Shown: one piece after another, positions 12,360-26,139 of the stretch
Layout of the letters: each line of letters begins with the position of its first letter
Position numbering within the stretch: the stretch's first letter is position 1
Origin: Pterobdella sp. o SKG-2022
Lineage: Eukaryota; Annelida; Clitellata; Hirudinida; Piscicolidae
Assembly: GCA_964035795.1 (NCBI GenBank)
Contig: OZ038324.1
Location: forward strand, 1,009,524 to 1,073,523
DNA length: 64,000 nucleotides
Direction of reading: 5' to 3'
The notes under the pieces: generated by a model
What the model was told of the DNA's origin: nothing
Databases searched by the model: none
The model's input: the letters and a program-made list of their open reading frames with translations, nothing else
Made by a program: the position numbers and the translations under genes

Positions 12360-13372
12360 GTGAGTGACTTTTTGGCATTTTGTTTTAACTCTTCATTTTT
12401 CTAAGTTTGAATGAAGCTTTTGACGAGTAGAATTTTATGGTGAGAAGCATATTATCTTGAAATGTTCACATCAAAAAGTTGTCCAGAAATAAGAGCACGC
12501 TGGTAAACGGAATGGATTGTACTTAAAGAATCGTGTTTGATAAGCTATCTATAATCGAAAGAACACAATCCCTCGTATGGTGTGTTGTATGAGTTTGCTG
12601 TGGCGTTATCTCAAATGAAATCTTAGTCCTTGGTTCACCACATCTGGCTCCCTTTCAAAAATGGCCACAAAAAGTCAAACAATGAAGATCAATTATCAAC
12701 AAGTTGACTTCATCAGTGTCATTCGGCGCAGTTGTGTAAGGCGCTGTGCACTATGCTTGATTCGAACGAGATATCCCTTTACACTTTTTTTGCTTCGAAA
12801 AAATCCACCTAAAGACTCGAACAATCCCTCAAAACCTTGTTTGTTGCCTGGAGGTCTTTGAACTCCATTTTTAAAATTCGATGCGCACGCAAGTCACAAT
12901 GGCATAGAACATCCCAGTGCCAAAACGAGAATTAAAAGCAGATTGACAACTTAATCAGACAGTTTTGCAATGACAAGCAAGAATAAATGTTTTTGGATAT
13001 TTGAAGATTTATGAAACGTGCTTGGAAGTGCCTGGTGAATTCAATAACTTGATATTGCCATGGAGATATGCAGGAATGTGCAAAATTTTGAAAAAGAGCA
13101 TGTTTAACATAAATTTAATTTATTAAACTTCAAGTTTTTTTGATGTAATTTTCTTTGAAATATTAAATTGTAGTTATGCCAGCCAAAATTCCTTTCATGG
13201 CATGTGTGTATATACGAACATCCTATGGTATAAAACACTCGGCATAGTTTGTATGAATAATTCAAAAGCAGAGCACATAAGAAGCACACATCCCGTCATT
13301 TTGTTCTCGCACACGTCACAAAACATTCCCGGAGAAGCTGTTCTGCTACAGATGTCTGCTGAACTAAGCTGT

Positions 13373-13470
13373 CCCTCTCTTTCTCTCGCTCTCTCTCATT
13401 CTCTCGCTTCCGTTCTCTCTCTTTCATTCCCTATCTTCCAATCAAACTCTCTCTCTCTCTCTCTCTCTTT
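13373..13470 (+). repeat. (CT)n-rich low-complexity tract
   Basis: Interrupted CTCTCT runs with a clean (CT)n block near 13448-13470. Confidence 0.9.
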
Positions 13471-14064
13471 GAGTCGTTTTATGTTTTCTTCAGTTTTTTT
13501 TTGAACAAAATTTTTTTGAAAATAAAACTATTCAAAAAATTATCGGCAAATTCTCTAAAATATTATTTTGAAACCTCTCAGCAAAATGTTCAGTAAATTT
13601 TTGAAGGATTTAAAATAAAAAGCCATTCAAGGAGTCTTCCCAACAATTTCAATGCTGTGAATAAAACTTACAGCGGGATCTTTTGAGTTCTATTAATTAT
13701 TTTTTTTTAGAGTTTTGAAATAAATAAGTTGTTTCAGCTGAACGCTTGCATAACGAAGCTTCGGAAGGTTTCCAAATAATGAATGCCTCGAGCATGAAGT
13801 TCGAAAAAGTTTAAAATTAAACTTGCAAAGATTTCATGGAGAAACTTTTAAATAGAAAATTTATTATTCATAGAAAAGTGGAAAATGAATAAAATAGACT
13901 TTTCAACAGCATGAAAACATCTTATCTCATCCATTTTTAAGAACTCTCAAATCTTCAAAATTTTAATAAACAAACTCAAATCTTTTCCAGGTTTAAACAA
14001 AAATATCAAATCTTCTGCACTTTTAAGCACAAAACTTTCATATCTTTTTCACTTTTAACAACAG

Positions 14065-14935
14065 GACGTCTGCAACAACAACACGTCAATGTCAAACCTC
14101 TCTCCCAACCACTCGACTCCGAACGGCCAATCAGACACCACCAGTCACAATGGTCACGACCAATTAGACAACAAGTTTGTAAGTCACGATGACCATGCCC
14201 CTCAAAATGGCGAAGAGGAGGAGGGGTTCAGGGTGGATCAAAACCGCATCAAGCCCTTCTCGCCAGAGTCTCACTACAAGTCACAAATCTTCATGCAGTC
14301 CGGTTGGTTTCATTTTCAGTTTCGTTATAAATTTTTGTTTTTTCAATATTATTATTTTGGCTATTATTTTAGGAACATCATATATTTTTTTAAACTTAGT
14401 TTTTGAGGAATTCTAAAAACACGTTCATCAGCTATATCTTTTGTTAGATTTATTTGGATCATAAAACTTTCGCACAAAACATAACCATGGTTATATAGCA
14501 ACCATGGTTTCATAGCGGGCTCAAAAAAGAATATATTAAGGAATTGAGAATTACCGAAAGCAATAAAACCTTGAATGAAAAACTAAACGAACATAGGGAA
14601 ACCTCCAAAAATCAAACTGATATTAATTTTTAAAAACTATATACCATTTTATTTGGTTCATCGTTTTCGTTTGGTTCATCGTTTTCATTTGGTTGCGATA
14701 TCTACTTCGCTTTTACAATTCTTCCAATCTTCTCATATGCAGCCTCATCACTGCATGTTCGCAAGAGTGAATCCAATGACTGGTGTTGAAGATTTTATTT
14801 ACATTCTGTAACTACTTAATGACGATATTTGACAAACTCAAATGACGTCATCAAAATGAATCATTTTGATTGAAGTATCAAACTGGAGTTATGAATCGGC
14901 AAGCGCGAACACACACGCACCAACAGACGCGCACC

Positions 14936-15026
<91 letters not shown>

Positions 15027-18000
15027 GGACCTTCACAAGAGCAAATCTTCTCTAGACCTGAGAGATGGAGGTCGAAACTGTAAGAACATAATTAACTTTA
15101 CACCTGACCACTTAATCAAATATTCATCAAACCAACTCATTACATATTCATATATGCACCTTCTTCAACAGAATCACTTCAATACATTCTCCTAAAATCT
15201 TTTCATCGCATATTCTTCAGTAAACGTCGCCACATATTCAATGCATGCATCTCATTGTACATTCATATTTGAGCATAACTACATCCAAATATAAACTAAT
15301 TAGTTATTCATAAATAAATATAATTGGTGGATATTTTAATATTGACTTCCTTCACTTACCTAAGCTTTTGGGTCACTTGTTGATTTTGATTTTTTTAATT
15401 TTGCATGGGACTTTCCTTCAAAATTTCATTTTCATTTTATTCTTTATCATAAAATTCTAAAGAATTATTTGATGAACTAATATGAGATGAACTAATTTTT
15501 ATTTAAAATTTTCATAGTTCATTTTGAAACATTTTAAGCCTCTTCAGAATGACACCGACCTACCACCATCTTCACCATCCTCTTTCCTCATTATTTCCAC
15601 CACTCTCATCTCTACACCCTCAACGCATATCAAAACTATCACAATCTCTACCACCACCTTCATCTTTTCCTCCATCCCCAAAATCCTTCTTTCCATCCCC
15701 CTCACCTTCCAGGCCATCCTCATCTTCCATGCCACCCTCACCTCCATGCCACCCTCACCTCCCATGCCAACCTCATCATTCTCACCACCACTCTCACTTT
15801 TCTCACCACCACAGGGTCCCCTGAAGACAGACCACACAACCACCCACCTTGTGACTTGTTTCCTCGTTTTCCAATCTCAGACGCTAGCCTACATCACAGG
15901 TTGTCATCCACGCCAGGAGGACCTCTGCACGACCGCTTCCATCACCTTAATGGTGGACTGATGCCTGGCAGTCATGGAGGAAAGCTGCATGGGGACTTAA
16001 TGCGCTATGAAGAGAAGAACGTTTCCAGCAGCACAGGCTCACACCAGGTGAAAACCTTCAGAGCCATCCGCTGCTACCACTGCAGAATGTGTGATCAGGT
16101 GGGAGGCAGTTTAATAAAACTTTGCCTTTTGAAACAGGTTTATAAAAAATTATAAAACTGTTGAAGATAAAATCTCAAGTGCCCCATGCTTCAAAAGCAT
16201 AAATGCATTGCTGGATGTTAGTTGAGCATGCAAGCCATAATTTTTCCACGCAGCATTATCTTATTAACAGCACAAATTTGCGCCATAAAACTGTTGGTAA
16301 CACATGGCGCAGAAGCACGATTAAGAACATGTTGACTTTTGTTTCAAGTTTTATCACTTGTCCACCTTTCATATGGTCACAGTTTATCTCTTAAATACAT
16401 TTCCAATGTTATCATTATGGAAGCATGGGACTTTTTGAAAATTTTGAGATAAATTTTTAAAATCTAGAATTAATTAATTTTGAGAGACATGTTGCTTTAA
16501 TTTTTTGTCAAAATATCGATTTAATATTTCAAAATTGAAACAAGCACTTATTAGCTTCAAATTTCACAAAACTAAAATATCAAAAATACAAAATATTCAA
16601 TGAAACACTTTAAGAACTTCAAACTTCAAACCCCAACCGCTCATAACGATCTATAAAGCTCTATACAATACCTTTAAGCCTCATCAAATATTGCTTCATT
16701 AGTCATAATATTATTTAGCACTTCTAAGCTTAAGCATAACTACAACTCAGTTTCCCACATTCTCTATTAATATAGCCAAGTAGTTTCAATACAGTCTTCA
16801 TGACTTCATATATTTTCTCTCTCAAATGCTTGTAAACATAACAAATCTTTCTTTGCCACTATCATTTAAAATGCAACCATCCATTCAACCCTGTTCACCA
16901 CCACACCATCATCTCTACACCACTATCATTTTTAACATTTAAACCTCACCATCATTTCTACACCTCACCATTACACCTTTCCACCACATTACTATCTCAC
17001 CACCTCTCCACCACACTTCTCCACATCACCACATTATCACCTCTACGCCACACCTCCCTCACCTCCTCCCCTCATCTTTTCACTACCACAGGAATTTGTA
17101 AACAAGTCAGACATGCAGAGACACGCCAAAGAGATACACAGAATGGACGACAAAGGATACAAATGCGTCAAATGTCTCAAATCTTTCCCCTCTTCACAAC
17201 AACTGGCTCAGCACTCTCTCGTACACACCAACGTCAGGAAGTATCCATGCCGTTACTGCGACAAGGCATTCAAACAACTCTCGCACGTTCAACAGCACCT
17301 TCGCATCCACACCGGTTTGTTCTTTGCACCTTTAAACACCATCCAGCACCACACAACATCATAATGAAACACAATACATTTGAATAAAACATGGTATTGA
17401 AACAGAATACACTAGAACACAGAGTAGTGAAATAAAGTTGAATATATAAAGTGAACTGTGAAGCCCTTAATCTCCTACCACAATGTCCTATTATGAGGTC
17501 GAAGCAATTGAAATATTGGTTCAAAATCAACAAAGTATTGCTAATCCTGTGTTGTATGAGATCAAAAGATACTGCCTAATATGAAATGACACAACGCAAT
17601 CATATAACTCCTTATATCAGAAGTTGGCTGAAAAGATTTTTAGTTGGTTAGTAGATGAGTTGGTTGGTGGTTTAGTTGGTTGGTGGTTTAAACATCATAA
17701 CTGTTTGCTGCCAAGCCACCCCACTCCCCATTTCATCTTTTTTACTTTTTCAAGGCAGCTATCCATCTCAAAAATTTCAGGCATTATGCATCAATCACAA
17801 ATGTTATCTGCATATTATTTAAAAATCGGATTTGTATGAATTGACTCTGTAGCTAATAAAAATTGATGCACAATCGATATGAACTCTTGGCATGTACAGG
17901 CTATTTGGCTTCCTGTTTTTCATACAAATCGTGCTATTTTTTATTCAGTTTGTAAACTTTGTTGATGTTTTTTCCAGACTAGATAGGAGACAAAGAGAGG

Positions 18001-21000
18001 TTCTTTCACAAACTGTGTTGTTATCACAGAATAATTATAGGGAAATAACTCCACAAATTTTAAGCGATATAAATACCATTGAAAGGATTATAACCATTAA
18101 TTCAGTCTTCACTCTGGCCATTTGAGCACAAACTGATTAAATAATTGTGAATATATGAGGGAGTGAAAGGGTCTCTGAAGGAGGTTTGTTGAGAGATTCT
18201 GCAGTTTCAATAAGACTTCGTGGTTGTTTGATCAAGTTATTTTGGGCCAAAGCTTGATTGGAAGCTTGAAAGAATAAAAATCATTTTAATTTTTAGGCAA
18301 CAAGGCGGGATAAAGTTCTGAAAAAAAAAACTAAATAGGCCTTTTAGAAAAAAAAATGCAGATTTTATTTATAAACAAAGCAAAAATACCGCATATATTA
18401 AAACATAGTATAACACACAAATGCACACACACACATACTTATCTTTCAAATGGTTCTTGCCTAGCTGCGTGTGTAGTCTTTTAATAAGTTCGCAGTTTGT
18501 TAAGCTATTTAGGTCCTGTGATTCATTCACATTGGATTATCACTCAATATATTCAGAATTTTTTTTGCATTCTTTATTTTGCTATTGTGTATTTTTAAAT
18601 TGGTTTTTGTGTGCCGATGACAGGAGCAGATAAAACAGTGAGGGCTTTGGGTGCTGATTAAAATGTTTGATCCATGAAAGAATCCTATTGTCCTTGATTA
18701 ATTAAATTAGTCAGTCAAAAATATAAATAGGAAGTGATGAAGTGACAGTTGTAGAGGGAGAGTATTAGAATCTCTTCAATTTCTTAGACGATAATCTGTC
18801 ACAAAGAGGTAGTTGTACAAGTCATTTAAATTTTACTTTCTGGATTTTAATGGCTGCTTATAATTTTTGCAAAAATCAATTAAAAAATTTATGAAAATGT
18901 TTTTGTTGAGTTGAAACGTATATTTATATTTGATCTATAAAAAATTTGTGATGGCCACAGGTCAGACCTGGTGTGTCACTTCAAAAAAAATAAACCCAAA
19001 AAACAGTAATTATTTGTGAAAAGAAATAAATAACTCTCAAACAAGAATTTCACTTTTGAAAACATTGATATCTTCTCTCCTCACTGTTGTAACGATATAA
19101 ATAAATGGCATTATGACTGAAGGAGAGAGGCCGTACCAGTGTGCTGTGGAGGGGTGTTCAAAGTCGTTCAGGCAGTTGTCGAGTCTGCAACAACACATCA
19201 AGGGACACAACATCTCGCTTCCCAAGTCTTACTCCATTATCCACCCAGCACCACCTCTTGACCCCATCACTAAAGATAAGGTGATTTTCATTTACCTCAT
19301 ACTTGTCACAAGTTTGAACTTTTGCTTAAGAATTGATAATTCATTTCTTTTAAAAATAATTAAAATTTTTCAATTGATTTCTCGATTAGAATTGATTTTT
19401 TGAGCGATGCTTTATCACCGCTTGATGGTTGCTCATGCAAGTCGAATCAATAAGAATGGCACACTTCAAAAATTTATTAGAATGCAGCTCTTGTTATAAT
19501 TAAAAAATCAGAACGATATGAGCAAAGCATCAATTTAACTCTTTCAATGTCTCGACCGCTTCAGTACCCATATTTTTTCTTTGCAAAAAATTTTCTAATA
19601 TGTGTATATGAATGTATTGAAGAAAAAACAATTGGAGTACATAAGCATTTGAAACGCTCAGATGAGGACCTCCCTTGCAAGACCCACCAATCTGGTGTGC
19701 CAGATATGTGAGAAGCACTGCAACAACGAGATCAGGTACTTCCAACACATTCACAAGTACCACCCTGATTTTTGGAGAGTGTTCTCTAGCGGCAGGCCCC
19801 TGTCTGACTTCATAGATGTCGATGAAGATAGGTACCCAGTTGGACCCAGGTTAGATCGATTTTTGAAGTTGTAAAACTTTATAATTTCTATAAAATATTT
19901 TTTAAAATTCAGAGCTGAATGATGTTTAAAAACATACTAGCAGGCACGAGAAGCACTTCATGAGCGAGGAGGGGAGTATCAGGGGCACCATAGACAACTC
20001 CAGTGACAAGGGACTCTCCAATGACCCCCTCCTTCTGTGCAATGTGTGCAAAAAACTCTTTTCTAGGGAAGCATATTTGTTGCGTCATTTGGAGACGAAC
20101 AAAGAAGATGAGGCTCACCGTATGAGTCTGGAGGAGTTGAGGAAAGACAGAACAAGCTTCTTCAATGCCGCCAAATATGACTCCGGCACTATGGTTGATG
20201 AGATCAAAATGGAAACAGGAAACAGTGTGGGTGGAGAGATGGATTCAATGACTCACCCATCAAGCAGCAGTGGAGGTCTTCTGATGGAGAACGACAGGGC
20301 TTCAGTGGACACTGACGATGTTTTCAGAAAATCTACTTCTTCTCAAAATGGTTGTTCCAATGGAGATGATAAAATAAAATCCAGAATGAACAGTCCAGAG
20401 AATGCAGAGTCGAAAGGAGGTGATGATTTTATGCAAAATGGCATCAACAATGGCATCGGAGACATGCATCCCCCTCTAACTACCTCCTCTTCACAATACT
20501 TTTCTCCTTCTTCAACCGCTCCTTCAGGTCATACATCTCATTTACAATCCTCTCCTATCCAGCATAACAACACTCTCAATTTGACCAACAACACCACTGG
20601 ACACTACTATCCCAGCTCTCCCGCCACTTCTCACACCTCTGTGGACCACGCTCAACAGCCTCAGCAGAGATTTGATGCCTGTCGAGGCGAAGTGCTTCCC
20701 TTCTCAGCCACTCCAAGTCCTTTGTACTACAGCTTCTCTCACCACGGACAGTCTCACTTTTTTGGGGGCAGACGGAAGTCAAATGAAGCGGAACAACTTT
20801 ACAGAAGGAGATCTGAAATGATCAACCCTTTCACTTCCCTTGAATTCTCTTCTGGTTCTCGAGATTTCATAGGGCGGGATCTGATTGGACGAGACACCAT
20901 GACTCCTTTTTACTCACCCCCCCATATTGAGGATCGTCGTGGAGGAGTGGCTTCAATGGGGGGAGTGAGTGAAGAAATGTTTGGGGGCATGGGAGGAATG

Positions 21001-21054
21001 TTTGAGCATACAGCAGCAGCAGCAGCAGGTCGGTTGATTTCAGGACTGAGGTGA
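14065..21054 (+). CDS. C2H2 zinc-finger transcription factor, ZNF362/ZNF384-rotund/squeeze-LIN-29 type
   Basis: Exons: 14065-14302, 15815-16098, 17092-17314, 19123-19280, 19662-19849, 19944-21054. Phases agree and give 733 residues before the stop. Finger 1 is split by an intron (CYHCRMCDQ / EFVNKSDMQRHAKEIH). Then follow YKCVKCLKSF...H-X3-H, YPCRYCDKAFKQLSHVQQH, YQCAVEGCSKSFRQLSSLQQ, a diverged CQICEKHCNNEIRYFQHIH, and CNVCKKLFSREAYLLRH, whose final histidine is displaced. The CRMC-(X)-KS-MQ-H finger followed by QLSH-QQH and a CX4C finger is typical of the ZNF384/rotund/LIN-29 group, nuclear DNA-binding regulators. The last exon is a long Ser/Gly/Met-rich tail with an alanine run (positions 21013-21027). 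An in-frame ATG lies at 14089, but the frame is open through the acceptor, so a leader exon is expected upstream (candidate at 12343). Orthology within the group is not settled. Confidence 0.85.
14937..15021 (+). repeat. (AC)n microsatellite
   Basis: About 42 uninterrupted AC units in the first visible intron of the zinc-finger gene. Confidence 0.97.
15545..15813 (+). repeat. G-poor C/T/A-rich tract abutting a zinc-finger exon
   Basis: Tracts such as CCACCACC, CATCTTC and CTCACC with almost no G run directly into the acceptor at 15814. Open frames on both strands here come from composition and have no protein signature. Confidence 0.75.
16862..17090 (+). repeat. Second G-poor CACC/ATC-rich tract before a zinc-finger exon
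   Basis: Units like CACCATCAT, CTACACC and CCACCACA precede the acceptor at 17091. The composition is similar to the tracts at 8411-9275 and 15545-15813. Confidence 0.7.
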
Positions 21055-24000
21055 ATGGAAACTTCGAGAAAACTTGAAAAAAAGATTTTTAATTTTTAAA
21101 AGTCTATTTATAAATATTCACTGATGGTTGAAGATATGAAACAAAAATTGGAATGAGTTGTGAAGAAAGCTCATTCAGTAGAAGCAATATTAAAATTAGG
21201 ATATTGTAGGAAGACAAATAGGAATGTAGAAAACGTCGAAGACAAAGAGTGGCTTTTATTTTCATATGGTCCCTTTATTTTGCTTGTTACTAAGATTTGA
21301 AAATAGCATTTTAAAGTTGGGTGCTATGTTCGGATGTTTCGACAAATTTTTGTTTCGAAGTAAGAACCTTATTGGTTTGAAACATCTATAATCATACATA
21401 CATACATCTTGTATGTATTCTTGTTGTTGTTGATGTTGTATCCTTTGTTTCTGATTTTGTAACATAAGCATTGCTTTAGATATTACGACAGATGGGAGTT
21501 CTTGTAACCTTATGATAGTTGATACTAGTGGCTTAAGTTTTAATAGCTTGAAAGGTGTACCGAGCGTTTTAACCACATTGAAAGTAAGCATTAAAGGAAC
21601 AATTATTTATTTGAAAACTTTCGATTTTATAGTTTTCTTTTTTACTTGTTGGTCTAAACATCTTCCCACATTTTAATTTTGTTTTCTTTCATTTGTACAT
21701 AACATCTAAATTTTTAAAAATTTCTCAGTCTCAGAAATTCTTATATTTAATATGACAACAAATACACGCAATTGTTTTCAGCCTGGCAAACGTTGAAGTT
21801 GATAAGGGGATCATACAATTGCATGCATTATTATAACTTGGGTTCCATCCATTCTCATCACATTTACTACTGTAATATGAAGTTGTCAAAGCTGAAATGT
21901 CTCTTGGTGCCACCTTTGTATGTGGAGTTTTTTCCGTTACCTGTTTAGATTTTATCAGTGAGCTCGGTGACTTAAATTATTTTCTAAATTTTATTGTTTA
22001 GTAACTTCAGTGATTTTCCCAAAACATTGGTTTAAAAATTTTATCTTTCGACTGGTTTTTTAAGCGTTAGTTTTCCAAAGTTGTTATGCTCTTAAATTAA
22101 GCTACATTATCACTTCTATAACCACCAACATCTTTCTTCTCTAAGTATTTCAAAATTTTTAATATTCTAAATTGTAAATGTGTTTAAAGGCTCCCTGTGG
22201 CATTCAGAGAGTATTTTGTTCTTTGAAAACATCTCATCTGTTTTTTTTTATATTAGTTTTGCAAATTCAAATTATATTTATGATTTTGTTGCAATTTTTA
22301 ATTTTGAGCAGACGCTTTTAGTTTTTCTAGTTTTTTTTAGGCATTCAGAAGCTTACAAAAATTGAAAAACAATTGGGATGAGCATGTAGTCTGCAATACT
22401 TACCAACATCTTCGAGGCAACCTATATTTAAACACTTCTCTTTTTTATTTTGCACTAAATTTTTTTTAGTTCAATGTAACCGATAATTTTTAAAATTTCT
22501 GTTTTATGTAAAAAATAAATCTAAAGTTTATAATTTGACCACTTTTAAACTACAGCGTGTTGCTGAAATCATCATCAAAAATGAAACAATGGAAAATGCA
22601 TCCATTATACTTGAATCAAACCGGTGAACCGGTTTCGTTTCATTGAGAACTATTTTTAAAAGAATTTCAGTTTTTTAAGTTCAAACTTAAGTTTTGCAGT
22701 TGTTCCACATAGGCAATTCGAGAATTATTCTCAACAAATTTTTAATCCATTTCAACATCTATCATTTCAAAATTATGGCAGTTTCAACATTTCCAGGATT
22801 ATGTATTGTCCAATATTTCTTCAGTGGGTTTCTCATCAGTCTTGTTATGGTAGAAGACATAAATTCATATTTTAGAACTTCTATGAGTCGTCGTGTGTGT
22901 GAATTAGTTCTGTTTCAATGCGCCATGAAAGTAGACTAGAAAACTCTTAGAGTTCTGACTCCTTATCCACCACTGACACAAAATCCATCCATTTGTGTGG
23001 AGGCAATGGTAGATTTGCTTTTCTCTCCAGTCACTGAATGTAGTTTAGTCGTGATGTGATTGTTCTTGCAGCTTGGTTTTCCACCATTACAGCTGTGTCT
23101 GCATTCTAAATTCTTTTATTGGTCATTTTTGAAACTCATTATATTCCTGTCAAGTTGTTGAGTGCTTAAATGTTTTTAAAAGATTTTTATAGAATAGTTT
23201 CAAGTGGAAACTCTTAACACCACGTTCTCATGCAGTTCATAGCTGCCTAAGCTCTTTAACGAAATTGAGAACTAAGTGATCTTTTTGACTAGCTTACACA
23301 TCAGTGCAGCTAGCCAATGTTATGCCTTTACTCCACCTGATACTTCTGGCAACTTTAATGTTTAACTTGCTGTGAACTTTATTATATTGATAAAATTTTC
23401 TTTTATATATATATGGAATTTTTCAAAACTTTGAATCGTGATTCATATTGATACTAATGACAAAATTTAGTTATACACTGTCTCTATTGATATTCTCATG
23501 TTTCAAATTATTCCTAATATCAAAAAAGAAGACTTACATTCTGAATGATAAAGGTGGCAATTTTTTATTTTCCAATGGCATTCATTCAATACTTGTCCAT
23601 ATAGTCCCACATAACAACTTCCATACCACTTCCACCCATCTTCAATATCTGCCACTTTGACCTCAATCCATATTATTACTGACATGACGTTTACGTCACC
23701 ATAGTAATTTGTACATGGCGTTTGTTTAAGTGTTGCCTATATTTCCAAGTGTTCTTCTCGTTGTCCGGGCTTTACATTTTTTTCCTACGATTCTCAGATT
23801 GTTCATAAGTTTTTGGAGGGTGGGGTTTGTTTTCGTGACTAGAATTTTAAATACGGTAAAGATTCGTTTAATGATTTCAAAAATTAATTTTAAAGTTGAG
23901 GACACAAATCTGTTGCCTCAAACGTGATCTTTAATTATTCTCATGGTTCATATGTAATCTTTCAAAGCGGTCGTAGATGCGTGTTTAGAAGCGAGATTGT

Positions 24001-24496
24001 GGGGTTTTGATGTCGTTCATATGAGTGATTTTATATTCAAATTTAGTTTCGTTGAGTGGTGGTTTAATCTCAATTTACTTTGTGAAATCTTGTTTACACT
24101 AGTATATTTTACTGAAAGTATTTTGAAAATCATGTTGGTAGTAGGGGGGGCTTGTAGGTTATAGGAGAGGGTGTAAGTGGTTTGTAGGATAGGAAATGTT
24201 TTATGGTGTAGCTGAGTATTAGATGATATAAAGGTGGGTAACTAGCTACAAATGTTGTAATTGTACCACGAGCAATAGAGAGATGGGATGGAGTTTGGTT
24301 TAATGTCATCCCTTTGGTTCATTGTGTTATTTATTTAAAATATTCAAAAAGTTTTATTGTGCTAATAGTAAATTAAAAATTAATAGAATTTCTTTCATTG
24401 AACTTCTCAAAATCTCAAGTTAAATTGAAGCATTAGAATGTTGCTGGAAGGATTGTTCACGTGCACAGTGGTCAATAAATTGTTCTAGTTCGTCTT
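21055..24496. other. 3' UTR of the zinc-finger gene and intergenic sequence
   Basis: AT-rich sequence with T-rich runs and no recognisable exon, RNA gene or transposon. Short open frames look random (Phe/Ile/Leu-rich). Confidence 0.5.
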
Positions 24497-25141
24497 TCAT
24501 TGCTTCATAAAACCGCCCTCGTTATCTCTAAAGTGACAGATAAAAGTGAAAAAATCCAAAAAAAAATCATATAGCTGTTGATATTTAATCTCAAAGAAGA
24601 GAGACCTTCCCGTTGTCTCGGAAGGTCGTCTCAAAAAGAGATTGCTGTTGTTTGCAGGGCACATAGTAGATATATGTTGCCTGAGAAGGCTCAAGCACTT
24701 TAAGATGTCTCTGAAAAGTCTCAAGTAGGAGTCAGTTCCAGAACATTCCAAAGTTGTTCTCAAGTGTAAAGTATAGATTGTTTTGAAGTGTCTGTCGTAG
24801 AAGCCAATCATGGTTAGTATTGTCAGTATGTTCAGTCTTTCTTCAAAGTCCATGCTGAAGCCAAGCTCCATGCAATACCAAGTACTTGAGAAAATTTATC
24901 TCTTTTTATTAGATAGATCTACTACCGTTTATTCTCTGATTGCCAATCTGTTCTCAATTCAAGCAGAACAAAGCTGAAGCTTAAATGAAAGGTTCTCTCG
25001 TGAACAATGGCATACAGGGAAAATAAAAACCGCTTCACGATTTTTTCAAGGTTTTTATTTACTTCAACCTTAAAATAGTCAACACTCACTCGCCTAATAA
25101 ACTCATCTTTGTTCCTCATAAACTTCAGGAAGTTCACACAT
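24497..25141 (-). CDS. Unrecognised candidate gene, two minus-strand exons (about 200 residues)
   Basis: Proposed exons on the minus strand are 25141-24926 and 24884-24497, separated by a 41-base intron with GT and AG borders (CG/GTAGTA and CTCAAG/TACTTGG). Joining them keeps the frame and gives about 200 residues ending in a normal stop. The upper edge has a possible acceptor (CTAG), so the true start may be further upstream. The protein is rich in Phe, Leu and Arg, with alternating hydrophobic and charged stretches (FIRRVSVDYFKVEVNKNLEK; DSYLRLFRDILKCLSLLRQ). It has no membrane-length segment and no motif I recognise. The two long frames on the same strand could be chance in AT-rich DNA, so this is tentative. 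Confidence 0.3.
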
Positions 25142-25889
25142 CTAGTTCAAAGTGGAAGTATCCGTTTTGTAATTAGAAGCTTGTCCGCTGGATGTGCATG
25201 GTGGAAGTTATTTATGAATTGATCATGGAAACTTAAATTTTTGATTCTTCAATTCAATTGTCCAGTATTTTTTATAAGTTGTCATCCTTCTCAGTTTTTG
25301 AACCACACTGCATGAAAGAGACACCAAAAAATTATGACGGCTTCGAATTGTTGCACAAAATTGAAAAAACTGGAAAAAACAGATGTGAAAAATTTTTGTA
25401 TGTTTTTATGCAAATGAAGACACGACCATGCAAGCTTTATGTTCTACTGATGATTATTCGAGAAATTATTTATGTGAAGTTTAGTCTTGGGTTTTCACAC
25501 TTTTGTTTCTCGAGATGTTCATGTGGTTTATTAGAATCATTTGATTAAAATATCACTATTACATTCTTCATATTGGAAAATATTTTTATCAACATCTATT
25601 TTCAAAATGCCAGATATAAGAGTTTGTGTAGTCAAAGATATTGGCGGAACTTACCACTCGTGGCTTTCCAAGATCGCATTTAAGGCGTCAAATCTTTCCA
25701 AAATATTTAAAAAAAACTTAACACTGTATGTTTTTACAAGTTTGAAACAAACGTTTGCAGTTCATACAAGCCACAAATGCTCAAGTTATAAGGCTACTAC
25801 CACTCAATGCAATTTTGCAGGTTCTTTGAATGACCACAAGGAAAGAAGCCCCGACGAAAGAACCCACCTTCTCGTGCCGGGTGTGCACT

Positions 25890-26080
25890 CCAACAGGAGT
25901 GTCGAAGAGGCTCTAAACCACGTCAGCTTCCAACCACAAAGCAATTTGAGAATCTATCCATCATTTTTTCACTGCTCACCAAAAGTCACAAACAACTCGA
26001 AGCTGCAAGTTTCTTCCACTCCAAAGAGTGTCGGAAAAGTCTTTGGAAGTTGGCGCTCAACAACAACAACAAGCAGCAGT
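25890..26080 (+). repeat. Dispersed repeat, copy 1 (partner at 37735-37915)
   Basis: Both copies share GTCAGCTTCC/ATCAGCTTCC, AGCA-TTTGAGAATC-like sequence, CACAAACAACTC, GAGTGTCGGAA and GAAGTTGGCGCTCAACAAC, followed by CAA repeats, in the same order and orientation. The open frame crossing this copy is not conserved in the other, so it is unlikely to be a gene. It abuts the 3' end of the minus-strand LINE. Confidence 0.75.
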
Positions 26081-26139
26081 AGCACCCAGAGCTGTCGCGA
26101 CGACGAAAGATAACACAGAACTCTTGGCAAAGTATGGGT

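Noticed and set aside
14866..15195. Open frame with a (TH)n run
   Set aside because: It is the (AC)n microsatellite read as codons, inside an intron.
15524..15961. Overlapping open frames on both strands before the second zinc-finger exon
   Set aside because: Low-complexity C/T-rich DNA. The true exon is in another frame and starts at 15815.
25541..26113. 190-residue open frame with an exon-like segment (DERTHLLVPGVHSNRSVEEA)
   Set aside because: Its 3' half is the dispersed repeat also found at 37735-37915, where the frame is not conserved. No family match.
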